The notes below the pieces were generated by a model. The model did not search any database and was not told the origin of the DNA. It saw only the letters and a program-made list of their open reading frames with translations. Both the position numbers and the translations under genes were made by a program. This document shows positions 1 through 7,462 of a stretch of 64,000 nucleotides of DNA, piece after piece (the first letter of the stretch is position 1; each line of letters starts with the position of its first letter). Source of the DNA: Cyanobacteria bacterium FACHB-63 (GTDB lineage: Bacteria; Cyanobacteriota; Cyanobacteriia; Leptolyngbyales; Leptolyngbyaceae); the NCBI GenBank assembly GCA_014695255.1, contig JACJNX010000077.1:310001-374000 (forward strand), given 5' to 3'.

Positions 1-977
1 CGACCCGTCGCACGACCGAGCGGCATTTGAATAAAAGGACAATCTGCCCAACCTCCATCCTCGTTTTGCTGCTGCTGAAGATAGTGTAAGGCGGCATCGA
101 AACCAGCCATCGTACCAGCTTTGGTTGAAAGCCCCAGTAGCGCAATCGCTGTATTCAACGGATCGCCCCAGCTTCCATCGACAAGTTGACGACTGCGTAA
201 GAACTCGATGCTTGGCGCGATCGCAGAAGATTCAGGACGAGCGAGTGTTAACAATCTCAAGCAGACATAGGTACCATAGTAGTCGCCATGATACCAAGTG
301 CTTTTCCAGCTTCCATTTGATTGTTGTTGGGATTCTAAATAGTCAATTCCCGGATCGATCACGGTTGAAAATCCCTGAAGATTGCAGAGTGCCAGGGCAT
401 AAAGCAGATTTGCCATTACCTCCGGATCTCCGCCTTGTCCCCAAGCTTGCCGAATCCAAAGCTGTTGCAGTTGTTGTTCGGAGGTCGTTGGAACGGCGGG
501 AACAATCCAGGTTTCGATCGCGCCATTTGCATGAAATCCGTCTTGTAACAGCACTTGGAGTGGAATGCTGCAATGCTCCTCTAGTGCTGACCATTGTTGA
601 GTGCGGGCTAGAAGCTGAATCATCTGAGCTAAATCGTCAGCATCCGGCGGTAGTTCAAGTAGCTGAGGAAAATAGCTCCACCCACCCACTCCGGTGGAGC
701 GCTGGTGACTGAGTAGATAGTTAATTTCGCGATCGAACAAAGATTGCAGAGGAGACTGGCGCTTGTCGATCGCATCGAGCAACACTTCTGCAATCAAGCT
801 CCGCTGAAAAATATCGCCAACATGTTCCGACTGATCAGAACTAAACCCTTGTTCACGCGGAAACTGCATCACATGCCTGGATTCTGCAAAATTAGATTGT
901 GCTGCCTGCTGTAGAAAGGACAATCCACTCTGAATGAGCCGTTCTGTTTGCGGTTGAACCAGTGTAGAGTGTGTCAT
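1..977 (-). CDS. Squalene-cyclase/prenyltransferase-repeat protein, C-terminus cut by window edge
   Basis: This reading frame starts at an ATG at 977 and stays open to base 1, so the C-terminus lies outside the window. About 325 residues are visible. They show an alpha-alpha barrel repeat pattern with three QW-like motifs (QQQSNGSW, QLVDGSWG and QQQNEDGGW). At residues 112-115 there is DADD, which matches the DxDD catalytic acid of class II terpene cyclases such as squalene-hopene cyclase. It differs from the true hopene cyclase at 48668-50695 in lacking the long N-terminal region before DxDD. It overlaps the upstream oxygenase gene by ATGA, so the two are probably translationally coupled. 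A role as a cyclase of a terpenoid or meroterpenoid made by this operon is inferred. A non-catalytic repeat protein is the alternative. The family call is firm and the activity is not. Confidence 0.75.
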   Translation of the reverse strand, partial: MTHSTLVQPQTERLIQSGLSFLQQAAQSNFAESRHVMQFPREQGFSSDQSEHVGDIFQRSLIAEVLLDAIDKRQSPLQSLFDREINYLLSHQRSTGVGGWSYFPQLLELPPDADDLAQMIQLLARTQQWSALEEHCSIPLQVLLQDGFHANGAIETWIVPAVPTTSEQQLQQLWIRQAWGQGGDPEVMANLLYALALCNLQGFSTVIDPGIDYLESQQQSNGSWKSTWYHGDYYGTYVCLRLLTLARPESSAIAPSIEFLRSRQLVDGSWGDPLNTAIALLGLSTKAGTMAGFDAALHYLQQQQNEDGGWADCPFIQMPLGRATG

Positions 978-1798
978 AAAGCGGAATAGAGGATAGGATT
1001 TTTAGCGGTCGCAGCCCGATCGCCTAGCTCTAAACCTGGTAGGCATTGATGGAGATGTTCTTGCCGAATCAAATCTTTTGGACAGCCCTGAAGATAGTTT
1101 TGCTTTGCTTCCGGTAGTGCAACGTGAGCACCGTCGGCATAATAGACTACCACCAGCGCTTCTCTTGTGCGATCGCTGCGATTAGCATCAGAACTATGCA
1201 GCGTCCAGCCTGCGTGAAAGGTGGCGTCTCCGGCTTGCATGGCTCCGTGATTGATTAACTGAAACCCTGATAAATCCAGTGATTGGGTATCCAAGTAGCC
1301 TTGATGATGTGAGCCAGTTGCAAAGGTTAGTGGAGCCATCGCCTGCGAGATGTCATCCAAGGCGATCCACATCGAAACGACGCGATCAGTATCCAGCGGG
1401 AAAAAGTCGCAGTCTTGATGCCAAGGAGTGGGCATTCCGCCAGGAACCTTGAAGTAAGACTCATCTCGGAACAATCGAACCGTCGGGACACCGAGTAGCT
1501 CGGCTGCAATCTTGGCGAATCGCCTTGCTAAAACGAAGTGTTGAACGGTGCGATCGCGCTCCCACAGGTTATGCACAAATTTCCAACCATTGCGATGTCC
1601 GTTCGCAATTTGTTCTAACCGCTCAGATTCTTGATCTAAGCGATCGACCACTTGGCAAATTAAGGAGCGATAGCTGGCAATTTCAGGCTGAGAAGCTACG
1701 CTCCTCAGCAGAATGTGTCCATCCTCCTGAAAGGTGGCAATTTGCTGGTTTGAGAGTGCATAGTCTTGGGAGAGGTCGGGATAAGTTAGTGAAGACAT
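974..1798 (-). CDS. PhyH-family Fe(II)/2-oxoglutarate-dependent dioxygenase A
   Basis: This 274-aa protein belongs to the phytanoyl-CoA dioxygenase (PhyH) superfamily, which hydroxylates or otherwise oxidises small molecules using Fe(II), O2 and 2-oxoglutarate. The iron-binding facial triad is visible: HQD in TPWHQDCDFF (near residue 140) and the distal histidine in FHAGWTLHSS. An arginine about ten residues later (SDRTREAL) can bind the 2-oxoglutarate carboxylate. The length is normal for the family. The gene overlaps the second PhyH gene by 13 bp at its start and the cyclase-like gene by ATGA at its end. Two PhyH genes in tandem beside a cyclase-like gene point to tailoring of a specialised metabolite. 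The substrate is unknown. Confidence 0.88.
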   Translation of the reverse strand: MSSLTYPDLSQDYALSNQQIATFQEDGHILLRSVASQPEIASYRSLICQVVDRLDQESERLEQIANGHRNGWKFVHNLWERDRTVQHFVLARRFAKIAAELLGVPTVRLFRDESYFKVPGGMPTPWHQDCDFFPLDTDRVVSMWIALDDISQAMAPLTFATGSHHQGYLDTQSLDLSGFQLINHGAMQAGDATFHAGWTLHSSDANRSDRTREALVVVYYADGAHVALPEAKQNYLQGCPKDLIRQEHLHQCLPGLELGDRAATAKNPILYSAL

Positions 1799-2649
1799 GG
1801 TGGGGCTGGAATAAAAGAAGCGGGAACAAAGCGATCGAGCGAAAGCGGTTCATAATGTTGTGCGACCCAATCGATCGGTGTGAATCCTTCAGGACGAACC
1901 CCAATGATTAGTCGCGTATAGAAATCGTCATCCACCTCAAAGACCTCTAGCGGCGCAGCAGGATTTTGCAGGTCGCGATGGTAATAGCGCAATGTCGCCG
2001 CTTGAGGAACCATCAGTCCAGCCGCAACAATCCGTTCTTGATCAGATTGATTGATCGGAGAACAATGAAATAGCCGAGAGTCATAGACTAAGGCTTGTCC
2101 CGCTCGCATAGGAATGTGCGTCAGACACTCTGCTTGCAAGACCGGGAGTAATTCGGTGTAGGGAAACTCGTTGAGCAATCCTCTGGGGTGACGATTGAAT
2201 AAATGGCTTCCTTTGATCACGCTCAGACAGCCGTTCTGTCGATCGACATCGGTGAGTGGACACCAAATACCGTAGGATGTGAACTGCGTTTCATCGACAA
2301 AAGACCAATCTTGGTGCATCTGAACTTCGCTATTGAGAAGATGAGGCTGCTTGACGATGAAGCTCCCGAAGCAAAGCCGATAGTCTGGAAAGTATCGCTG
2401 AACCTTAGGACGTAGAGCTGAGGTGATCTGTTGACTTAAGCATTGTCTATAGCTCAAATCTTGGCTCATCATACTGACCGAAAAGCCCATTCCAACTGAG
2501 GACTGAGCAGTGCGGTGGTAGAAATGGATCAGCGTTTCAATTTCGTGCTGATCTAAGCACTCAATCAGCGTATAGCCAGAGCGATCTAGTTCACTTTGAT
2601 AACCATTGAGTTGATAAGCATTGAGTTGATCACCATTAAGTTGACTCAT
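1786..2649 (-). CDS. PhyH-family Fe(II)/2-oxoglutarate-dependent dioxygenase B
   Basis: This 287-aa protein is a second PhyH-type dioxygenase. The HxD iron motif is in MHQDWSFVDE, and the distal His is in VYDSRLFHCSPINQ, followed by the RI segment expected to bind 2-oxoglutarate. I chose the ATG at 2649 because it forms an ATGA overlap with the stop of the upstream CxxC gene. A longer in-frame extension to 2907 only reads that gene out of frame. The first 18 residues contain a degenerate five-residue repeat (QLNGD, QLNAY, QLNGY) encoded by 15-bp tandem units, so the N-terminus probably expanded recently by slippage and is flexible. It presumably acts in the same pathway as the oxygenase downstream. 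The substrate cannot be read from the sequence. Confidence 0.86.
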   Translation of the reverse strand: MSQLNGDQLNAYQLNGYQSELDRSGYTLIECLDQHEIETLIHFYHRTAQSSVGMGFSVSMMSQDLSYRQCLSQQITSALRPKVQRYFPDYRLCFGSFIVKQPHLLNSEVQMHQDWSFVDETQFTSYGIWCPLTDVDRQNGCLSVIKGSHLFNRHPRGLLNEFPYTELLPVLQAECLTHIPMRAGQALVYDSRLFHCSPINQSDQERIVAAGLMVPQAATLRYYHRDLQNPAAPLEVFEVDDDFYTRLIIGVRPEGFTPIDWVAQHYEPLSLDRFVPASFIPAPPCLH

Positions 2650-2963
2650 ATCTTTGACGGGTGTGAAGTTCTCAGCTTTGTCAGCACGATCGCGCCCCAA
2701 ATCTTGCAAATCGTCCAAGGCACCGCAGCATATACCCAAGCCCCAATCGCTAACTTGCCATCGGCAAACGCGGGATGAAACAAAACCAGCTTTTGTCGAG
2801 CTTCTGGATGCGTTTGATAAAGTTCCTCTGCCGTATCCGATTCGATCGGCGTTCTTTCGATCTGGTGGAGCGAAGCTGAAACGACAATCTGTGACAGTAG
2901 GCGACATTTCCCACAGCGAGAAGCATAAAATAGGATTGGCTTTTGTGCAGTCGGTAGGGTCAT
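2646..2963 (-). CDS. Small thioredoxin-like CxxC protein
   Basis: This 105-aa protein begins with a beta-strand followed by a CGKC motif (ILFYASRCGKC), the layout of a thioredoxin-fold redox site. The middle segment is consistent with a small alpha/beta domain. A hydrophobic stretch near residues 72-95 (AIGAWVYAAVPWTICKIWGA) could be a membrane segment or a buried helix. It resembles the short thiol-disulfide oxidoreductases related to the DCC family, but the usual DxxCxxC spacing is not present, so the family is uncertain. The gene is embedded between two ATGA overlaps, to the 334-aa gene upstream and PhyH B downstream, which supports real translation. It could supply reducing equivalents or a disulfide step to the operon. 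That is inference. Confidence 0.7.
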   Translation of the reverse strand: MTLPTAQKPILFYASRCGKCRLLSQIVVSASLHQIERTPIESDTAEELYQTHPEARQKLVLFHPAFADGKLAIGAWVYAAVPWTICKIWGAIVLTKLRTSHPSKI

Positions 2964-3964
2964 AAGGCGGCTTTGAGATACAGATTCAGGCGAGTCTTTT
3001 GCTGTCGATCGCGTCCTAATCCTAAATAGGAAATCTGACTTTTTGACAGCGCTTCTGCAACCGGAAGCGGCGCTAATTCAAAAGCTTCAGTACAAGCATC
3101 GATCAAATCAATCCAAGTTGCTGCATCGTAAGCAAGACAATGTCCACAGACATCTATCTTCGTGTCAAACAGTTCACCAGTTGCAACCCGAAAGCCAGCG
3201 CTAGGGACAAGTCCAGACAAATGTAAGCTGCGATCGCCAATCACGCGAATCAGAAACGAAGTCAAAACCGGATCGTGAAGCAGATCTATCTGGATTTGAT
3301 CGAGCCTTACAGGACGTACAAAGCGCCAATATAACTTTGCTCTGACATTCGAGAGATTAGATCCTTCAATGCCAATGCTCAAGAGTTGCCCGATCGGACG
3401 CAGTGCCTCGATCGTTGCTGTTGCATCGTGATGATGCGGCAGAATGTGGCTCAACCAAGCCTGAGCCACTGTCCAAGCTGCATCCAAATCATCCGCTTGC
3501 CGCGCATCAACATACATCGCACAGCCCGGATGCTGAATACCTGCACCCAGCCACAGTACCCCGCTATCAAACCGAGAAAACTCAGCCTCATGCTTAGGAA
3601 CATAGAAATCGAGTGTGCGATCGCACAAGGACTGAATCGACATTGAATCAGTCAGCGCCAGAACAGTATCAAGCGTTGATCGACTCGATCGATAGCGGAC
3701 ATAGGGATCGCCGAAAACGTAAGCGGGATCGCCAAGTAGCCGACTCTGCACTCCTTCAGCAGTGCTGGTCAAACAGACTTGAAGCGGCGATCCGTTATCG
3801 TTTAGTCCCGACTGTCCCCCTCGTTTTTCAGCGACGTTAAACGGCATTGCCAATAAGGTATGGCTTAGTTCTTCAACTGCGGTCAAGTCTACCTGGCTCG
3901 ACTCAGCCACCACTTGCAATACCGGATAGAGCCGCAACGCGAGATCAAGCTCTGTCGTTAGCAT
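2960..3964 (-). CDS. Possible ABBA/PT-barrel prenyltransferase-like protein
   Basis: I do not recognise a named family with certainty in this 334-aa protein. It contains about five spaced beta-hairpin units, each a short hydrophobic strand ending in Gly followed by a strand of the type K/R-x-x-Y or its equivalent. Examples are LQVCLTST, VLWLGAGIQHPGCAMYVDAR, LLSIGIEGSNLSNVRAKLYW, LHLSGLVP and ISYLGLGRDRQQKTRLNLYL, separated by helical stretches. Five alpha-alpha-beta-beta repeats closing on a final strand with NLYLK are the hallmark of the ABBA (PT-barrel) aromatic prenyltransferases, so this is the best structural guess. The gene begins 5 bp after the glycine-rich gene and overlaps the CxxC gene by ATGA. 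Combined with a terpene-cyclase-like protein and two oxygenases it would fit a meroterpenoid-type route. The alternative is an unrelated cyanobacterial hypothetical protein. Confidence 0.5.
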   Translation of the reverse strand: MLTTELDLALRLYPVLQVVAESSQVDLTAVEELSHTLLAMPFNVAEKRGGQSGLNDNGSPLQVCLTSTAEGVQSRLLGDPAYVFGDPYVRYRSSRSTLDTVLALTDSMSIQSLCDRTLDFYVPKHEAEFSRFDSGVLWLGAGIQHPGCAMYVDARQADDLDAAWTVAQAWLSHILPHHHDATATIEALRPIGQLLSIGIEGSNLSNVRAKLYWRFVRPVRLDQIQIDLLHDPVLTSFLIRVIGDRSLHLSGLVPSAGFRVATGELFDTKIDVCGHCLAYDAATWIDLIDACTEAFELAPLPVAEALSKSQISYLGLGRDRQQKTRLNLYLKAAL

Positions 3965-3969
3965 TGGAC

Positions 3970-4647
3970 TTAGGGTAGGTTTTGGATGTCAATTGTTCCT
4001 CGCGTGCCATCTCGCCCACGATCGCCAGGAGCGCCATCTTCGCCACGACTGCCAGCGCCGCCACCTCTTCCGCCAGGAGACCCAGGACTACCGCCTTTGC
4101 CTGAATCTCCTGGAAGACCGCCCGGAGCCGCGATCGTATTGCCAAACACAGCGCCGCCTTCGGGTCCTGGGCGGAACGCAACTCTGACGATCGAGCCATT
4201 GCCACCATTGCCACCATTGCCAGCTTTGCCGCCTTTGCCCCCGGTTCCGCCACGACCGCCCTGCCCACCTGAGCAGCCAGGTCCAGCAGGACAAGCAGCA
4301 GGCTTACCGCCATCGCCGCCATTGCCTCCTACCGCGCCATCGCCGCCTCTACCTCCCATCCCGCCTGTCCCGCCGGAGTTAAAGACGACAAATGGAGCCG
4401 CACTCACCAGTTCATTGATGGTGATGGATGCGGGTTGAGCATCTCCACCGGACTGCCCGTTGCCGCCGTTTGCACCGCCGCCGCCGCCGCCGCCATCGCC
4501 ACCATTGGTTGCGCTCTGAGTACAGGTAGATTTCCAGTCACAGTTTGCATTTACCCCGTGAGAACCAGGATTGCCGGCTTGTCCGTTTGTACCTGGTGCT
4601 CCATTGCCACCATCAATGCCGATTACTCGAATATCGCCTAATGTCAT
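3970..4647 (-). CDS. Glycine-rich, collagen-like protein
   Basis: This 225-aa protein is dominated by glycine: a GGX/GXGG-rich core (about residues 45-155) followed by collagen-like G-X-Y triplets (about 170-220). A short non-glycine segment, SITINELVSAAPFVVFNSGG, sits near the middle. Four or five cysteines are present (CDWKSTC, CPAGPGC). No signal peptide or membrane segment is visible. The start is supported by an AGAGG ribosome-binding site six to seven bases upstream of ATG. Glycine-rich proteins of this kind are usually structural or surface-associated, but without an export signal a substrate or scaffold role is possible. A proline-rich frame on the opposite strand is only its mirror. 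Function is unknown. Confidence 0.75.
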   Translation of the reverse strand: MTLGDIRVIGIDGGNGAPGTNGQAGNPGSHGVNANCDWKSTCTQSATNGGDGGGGGGGANGGNGQSGGDAQPASITINELVSAAPFVVFNSGGTGGMGGRGGDGAVGGNGGDGGKPAACPAGPGCSGGQGGRGGTGGKGGKAGNGGNGGNGSIVRVAFRPGPEGGAVFGNTIAAPGGLPGDSGKGGSPGSPGGRGGGAGSRGEDGAPGDRGRDGTRGTIDIQNLP

Positions 4648-4684
4648 AGTGAACCTCTAAATGAGCTGCGAAGTCGTTGCATCC

Positions 4685-4831
4685 TTACTGCTTTTTCAAG
4701 CGAGTAAAGGTGAGTGTAGTTTGTACATTTTGGATGACAATAAAACCGCCATTCTGCATCAGAACATCATCAAAGGTCTTTTGAGCTTCGGAGATGATGA
4801 TGGGATCTTGGGGAGTGACTATTTTTGGCAT
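4685..4831 (-). CDS. Small 48-aa protein preceding the glycine-rich gene
   Basis: This short gene encodes 48 residues, beginning MPKIVTPQDPIIISEAQ and ending TLTFTRLKKQ. A good GAGGAAAAT ribosome-binding site lies directly before the ATG at 4831. The gene sits 7 bp after the 219-aa gene and 37 bp before the glycine-rich gene, in the same orientation. Its second half resembles the C-terminal tail of the 219-aa protein: both have I-I/L-x-I-S-E, then GG-x-I, then T-x-LT-x-x-x-LKK. This suggests a shared small beta-rich domain. It could be a small structural partner or, less likely, a ribosomal-peptide precursor for the downstream enzymes. There is no typical leader/core cleavage motif. Confidence 0.6.
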   Translation of the reverse strand: MPKIVTPQDPIIISEAQKTFDDVLMQNGGFIVIQNVQTTLTFTRLKKQ

Positions 4832-4838
4832 ATTTTCC

Positions 4839-5498
4839 TCAGTGGATAACAGTTTTTTTGAGTTGCTGAACGGTTAAATTCGTCGGACAGAAAAGCTTGA
4901 TGCAGCCACCTTCGATGATCTCTAGCTCTGAAATCAGCAGGATAGCAGGATGCTCTCCTTGTACAATCACGCAGGCGTTTGCTTCGATCGTCAATTTCTC
5001 AATCACATAGGCGGTTGCGACAAAAGGCGCATACAGAGTCTCGATCGTGGCTCTATAGCGGTCTACTTGAGTGGAATCGCCAAATAGATAGGCAAAGCCT
5101 GCGGTTTTGAGGTTCTTTTGTTCGGGTTCACTTAGACCTTCTGGCGTTGATGAATGCTGCCAAGAATCGGAAGGCAAGGGGGGCTGTGGAAAACGCCCTT
5201 GCTGAAAGTCTTGGTCAGGTAGTCCAATCCAGGTTTTAAACCGATCGAGTTGAGGGGTCGAACAGAGGTGCGATGTAATTCCAACGGTTTCTCCCAAGGT
5301 TGTTGAAAGCGTGAGAATTGAATTTGCTCGAACGATTAGCGGTTCACGATGCACAACTTCCGCAAAGTTGAGATCATAACTTTCGACAGCAGTTCTGAAT
5401 TCCTGTTGTCGATATGCTGAAACTGAATGAGGCGAAATCAAGCAAGTCTCAAGATATCGTTTTTGATCTTCAACCAGATTGATAAATGTTGTCGTCAT
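4839..5498 (-). CDS. Conserved-looking protein of unknown function downstream of the CIS operon
   Basis: This 219-aa protein belongs to no family I recognise. It has two parts. Residues 1-150 are mixed and contain two strand-rich stretches (PLIVRANSILTLSTTLGETVGI) and a proline-rich linker. The C-terminal 65 residues are a regular run of short strands (KLTIEANACVIVQG, AILLISELEIIEGGCIKLF) ending in a basic LKK tail. That tail resembles the 48-aa protein encoded next and, more distantly, the middle of the glycine-rich protein. There is no signal peptide. It starts after an AT-rich gap with a terminator-like hairpin that separates it from the CIS operon, so it may head the separate downstream operon. 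Confidence 0.65.
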   Translation of the reverse strand: MTTTFINLVEDQKRYLETCLISPHSVSAYRQQEFRTAVESYDLNFAEVVHREPLIVRANSILTLSTTLGETVGITSHLCSTPQLDRFKTWIGLPDQDFQQGRFPQPPLPSDSWQHSSTPEGLSEPEQKNLKTAGFAYLFGDSTQVDRYRATIETLYAPFVATAYVIEKLTIEANACVIVQGEHPAILLISELEIIEGGCIKLFCPTNLTVQQLKKTVIH

Positions 5499-5617
5499 AG
5501 AACTATTTCTCTGGTGATTCTTTCAGGCTAATCGTACATAACTCTAGTTCAAATTACAACTAGATATTTGAGATTTAAGTAATTTTTAATTTCATGATTT
5601 TCAGATACTAAAAATGA

Positions 5618-5636
5618 ATCAGATTTTGAATCTGAT
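5618..5636 (-). terminator. Hairpin after the CIS operon
   Basis: A perfect 8-bp inverted repeat (ATCAGATT/AATCTGAT) with a 3-base loop lies 29 bp past the stop of the last CIS gene on the minus strand and is followed there by a short T-rich run. The stem is AT-rich, so termination may be partial. It separates the CIS operon from the 219-aa gene. Confidence 0.45.
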
Positions 5637-5664
5637 CTAGTAAAGACGGAATTTCTGAGCAATA

Positions 5665-5886
5665 TTAATGAACTTGTATTGCTTCGATTTCTTGCAGATT
5701 AAATTGAGATTTATTAGAAAGTTCAGCTTTTTGCAATTCTTCTTCTAAGACTTGAATTGCACCACTAATTCGTAGCAACGTATCTCTTAAACTAGCTTGT
5801 TTTGCTTCTAGTTCAAGTAAGGCTTGTTGACCTGTAGCGTATTCATTTCTTAGCGATCGCATTCGCTGTTCTAATTGTTCTTTCAT
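5665..5886 (-). CDS. Small coiled-coil protein at the end of the CIS operon
   Basis: This 73-aa protein is almost entirely predicted coiled coil. Heptad-like Leu/Ile spacing runs through LEQRMRSLRNEYATGQQALL and on to an acidic EEELQKAEL stretch. I chose the ATG at 5886, 4 bp after the stop of the fibre-like gene. An upstream in-frame ATG at 5919 would overlap that gene by 29 bp. Its place as last gene of the CIS operon suggests it is a chaperone or a linker for the fibre-like protein encoded just before it. Small coiled-coil proteins of this kind are common in phage tail-fibre regions, but the exact family is not recognised. Confidence 0.6.
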   Translation of the reverse strand: MKEQLEQRMRSLRNEYATGQQALLELEAKQASLRDTLLRISGAIQVLEEELQKAELSNKSQFNLQEIEAIQVH

Positions 5887-5890
5887 CAGA

Positions 5891-7441
5891 TTAGAAGGGG
5901 AATTCCAAGAGAGTGACATTGAAGTAATCTCGATCGTTTGTGTTAGTGTTATCGAGCGGAGCGAGGATTAAAGTATGTTCTCCAGCTCCTAAATTTGGAA
6001 CGACGATCGCATTCCCAATCAAGCAATAGCGGGTAGTCCCACCACCAGTAGGCGAATCAGCTTGCACAACACCTATATCCTTGCTATCAATTTGAATTTT
6101 TATGCCAATGGGTCCGACTTTATTGCCAACCCCTGTTCCAGAAGCAAACACGAGAATCGTGCCACCCTGGCTGCTGAACTTTGCGTTGGCCTTACCCGGA
6201 AGTGGTCCTGGTATGTTGTTAAACAATTGGGTCACTTTCCACAAGGGACTTCGAATTGTGCCGTCGCTGCGTAGCGTGACGCCTGTAGTAGACGTACCTG
6301 CGGTAATCGAACGCGTTGCAACCAAGTCACCCACCTTTAAAGCGGCAGGCTGCTTTTGCGCCCCATCCCACAGCACAAATTCCCCGGCTTTGCTTTGCGC
6401 CGGATCACTCAATCCGTGATATCCCAGCCAGCCGCTGAAGTCGTTCCGTTGAAATCTGAGCTTCGCATAGTCAGAAAAGTTGCGGCTAGTGGCAGTGATG
6501 TTTAAGTGAGCATCGTCGATCGCTTCTGCGATCGCATCTTTCTGAACGCTTAAGGTCTGCATCACCGCAACTTGCCCTGATCCTTTCGGGCGTAGTTCGA
6601 TCGATTGATCCGGGTTAGAGCCGATCGCTTCAATCCGGTTTGATCCAACCCCCAATCCTTGCTTTTGATCCAGGCTGAGAAACGCTGCAATATCGGCAGT
6701 AGTTTGGTTATGGCTTGCTCGAATGCGAAGTTCACCTTGTTCGATTTGTAATTTTTTACTGATATCGGCGGGATTGGTGATCCCGATACCAATTGCATTA
6801 AACGTTGCTTGATCTCCAGAGATAGGCTGTGTGACGCTCAACTGTCCCGTAATGCTCAAGCTCCCGGATAGAACCGCTAAATCGCTATTGGGATTGATTG
6901 CACTGGTGCGAAGCGTAGCTCCTTTGCTTGAAGTGGCGTTCGGCAAGGCGATGCCCGCATATTGACGCACAGTTAGATCAAACGCTGAAATGGTACCGTT
7001 CTGAATTGTGACCCTAGCCAGCACAATGTTGCCTTTGGCATCAAGCACGAATTCTAACAAGGGAGTTTCTTGCCAGCGCGTGAAAGATTCCGCACCATCG
7101 GCTTGAGGATCAGTTAATTGTTGGTCATAGCGAATAGTCAGCAACCAAACTCCATCTGTTGTTTTAGAGGCGATCGTAGTTGCATTCGCCAGCACGAGTT
7201 GTCGTCCGAGTGAGTCGATCGCAGTTCCTTCAGCCACAGTGAACTTCAACGAAGAATTAGCAGCCGTCCCGATCGCGACTGCACTGACTGTTAAACCTTC
7301 TGAAATTCCAGAAACACAGAGCAAGCGACCAAAACGGCGTTGGCGATCCAGATAGTAGTCTTGCTCAGCTCGAAAATCGATGTCTTGTAAAAATTGTCCA
7401 TCGAAGTAGTTCGGGCGTTTATTAATGTCATTAGCTGCCAT
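5891..7441 (-). CDS. CIS fibre-like or peripheral baseplate protein
   Basis: This 516-aa protein starts with a compact conserved-looking segment (NKRPNYFDGQFLQ and DYYLDRQRRFGRLLCVSGI), a type of N-terminus I associate with proteins encoded after the baseplate genes of CIS loci. Residues 50-160 form a beta-rich domain, residues 170-330 contain repeated SLSITGQLSVTQ-type strands typical of trimeric fibre shafts, and the last 90 residues look like a beta-sandwich head (ending TLLEFPF). It most likely attaches to the baseplate by its N-terminus and carries a binding or anchoring head. In thylakoid-anchored systems such a protein could serve anchoring rather than host recognition. That is inference. 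It lies between the gpI-like gene and the coiled-coil gene. Confidence 0.7.
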   Translation of the reverse strand: MAANDINKRPNYFDGQFLQDIDFRAEQDYYLDRQRRFGRLLCVSGISEGLTVSAVAIGTAANSSLKFTVAEGTAIDSLGRQLVLANATTIASKTTDGVWLLTIRYDQQLTDPQADGAESFTRWQETPLLEFVLDAKGNIVLARVTIQNGTISAFDLTVRQYAGIALPNATSSKGATLRTSAINPNSDLAVLSGSLSITGQLSVTQPISGDQATFNAIGIGITNPADISKKLQIEQGELRIRASHNQTTADIAAFLSLDQKQGLGVGSNRIEAIGSNPDQSIELRPKGSGQVAVMQTLSVQKDAIAEAIDDAHLNITATSRNFSDYAKLRFQRNDFSGWLGYHGLSDPAQSKAGEFVLWDGAQKQPAALKVGDLVATRSITAGTSTTGVTLRSDGTIRSPLWKVTQLFNNIPGPLPGKANAKFSSQGGTILVFASGTGVGNKVGPIGIKIQIDSKDIGVVQADSPTGGGTTRYCLIGNAIVVPNLGAGEHTLILAPLDNTNTNDRDYFNVTLLEFPF

Positions 7442-7462
7442 ACGTCTTCTCCAAAACAGGAA

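Noticed and set aside
3986-4438. Proline-rich frame on the plus strand
   Set aside because: It is the mirror image of the glycine-rich gene on the minus strand. GGN codons give CC-rich complements. There is no start site or homology.
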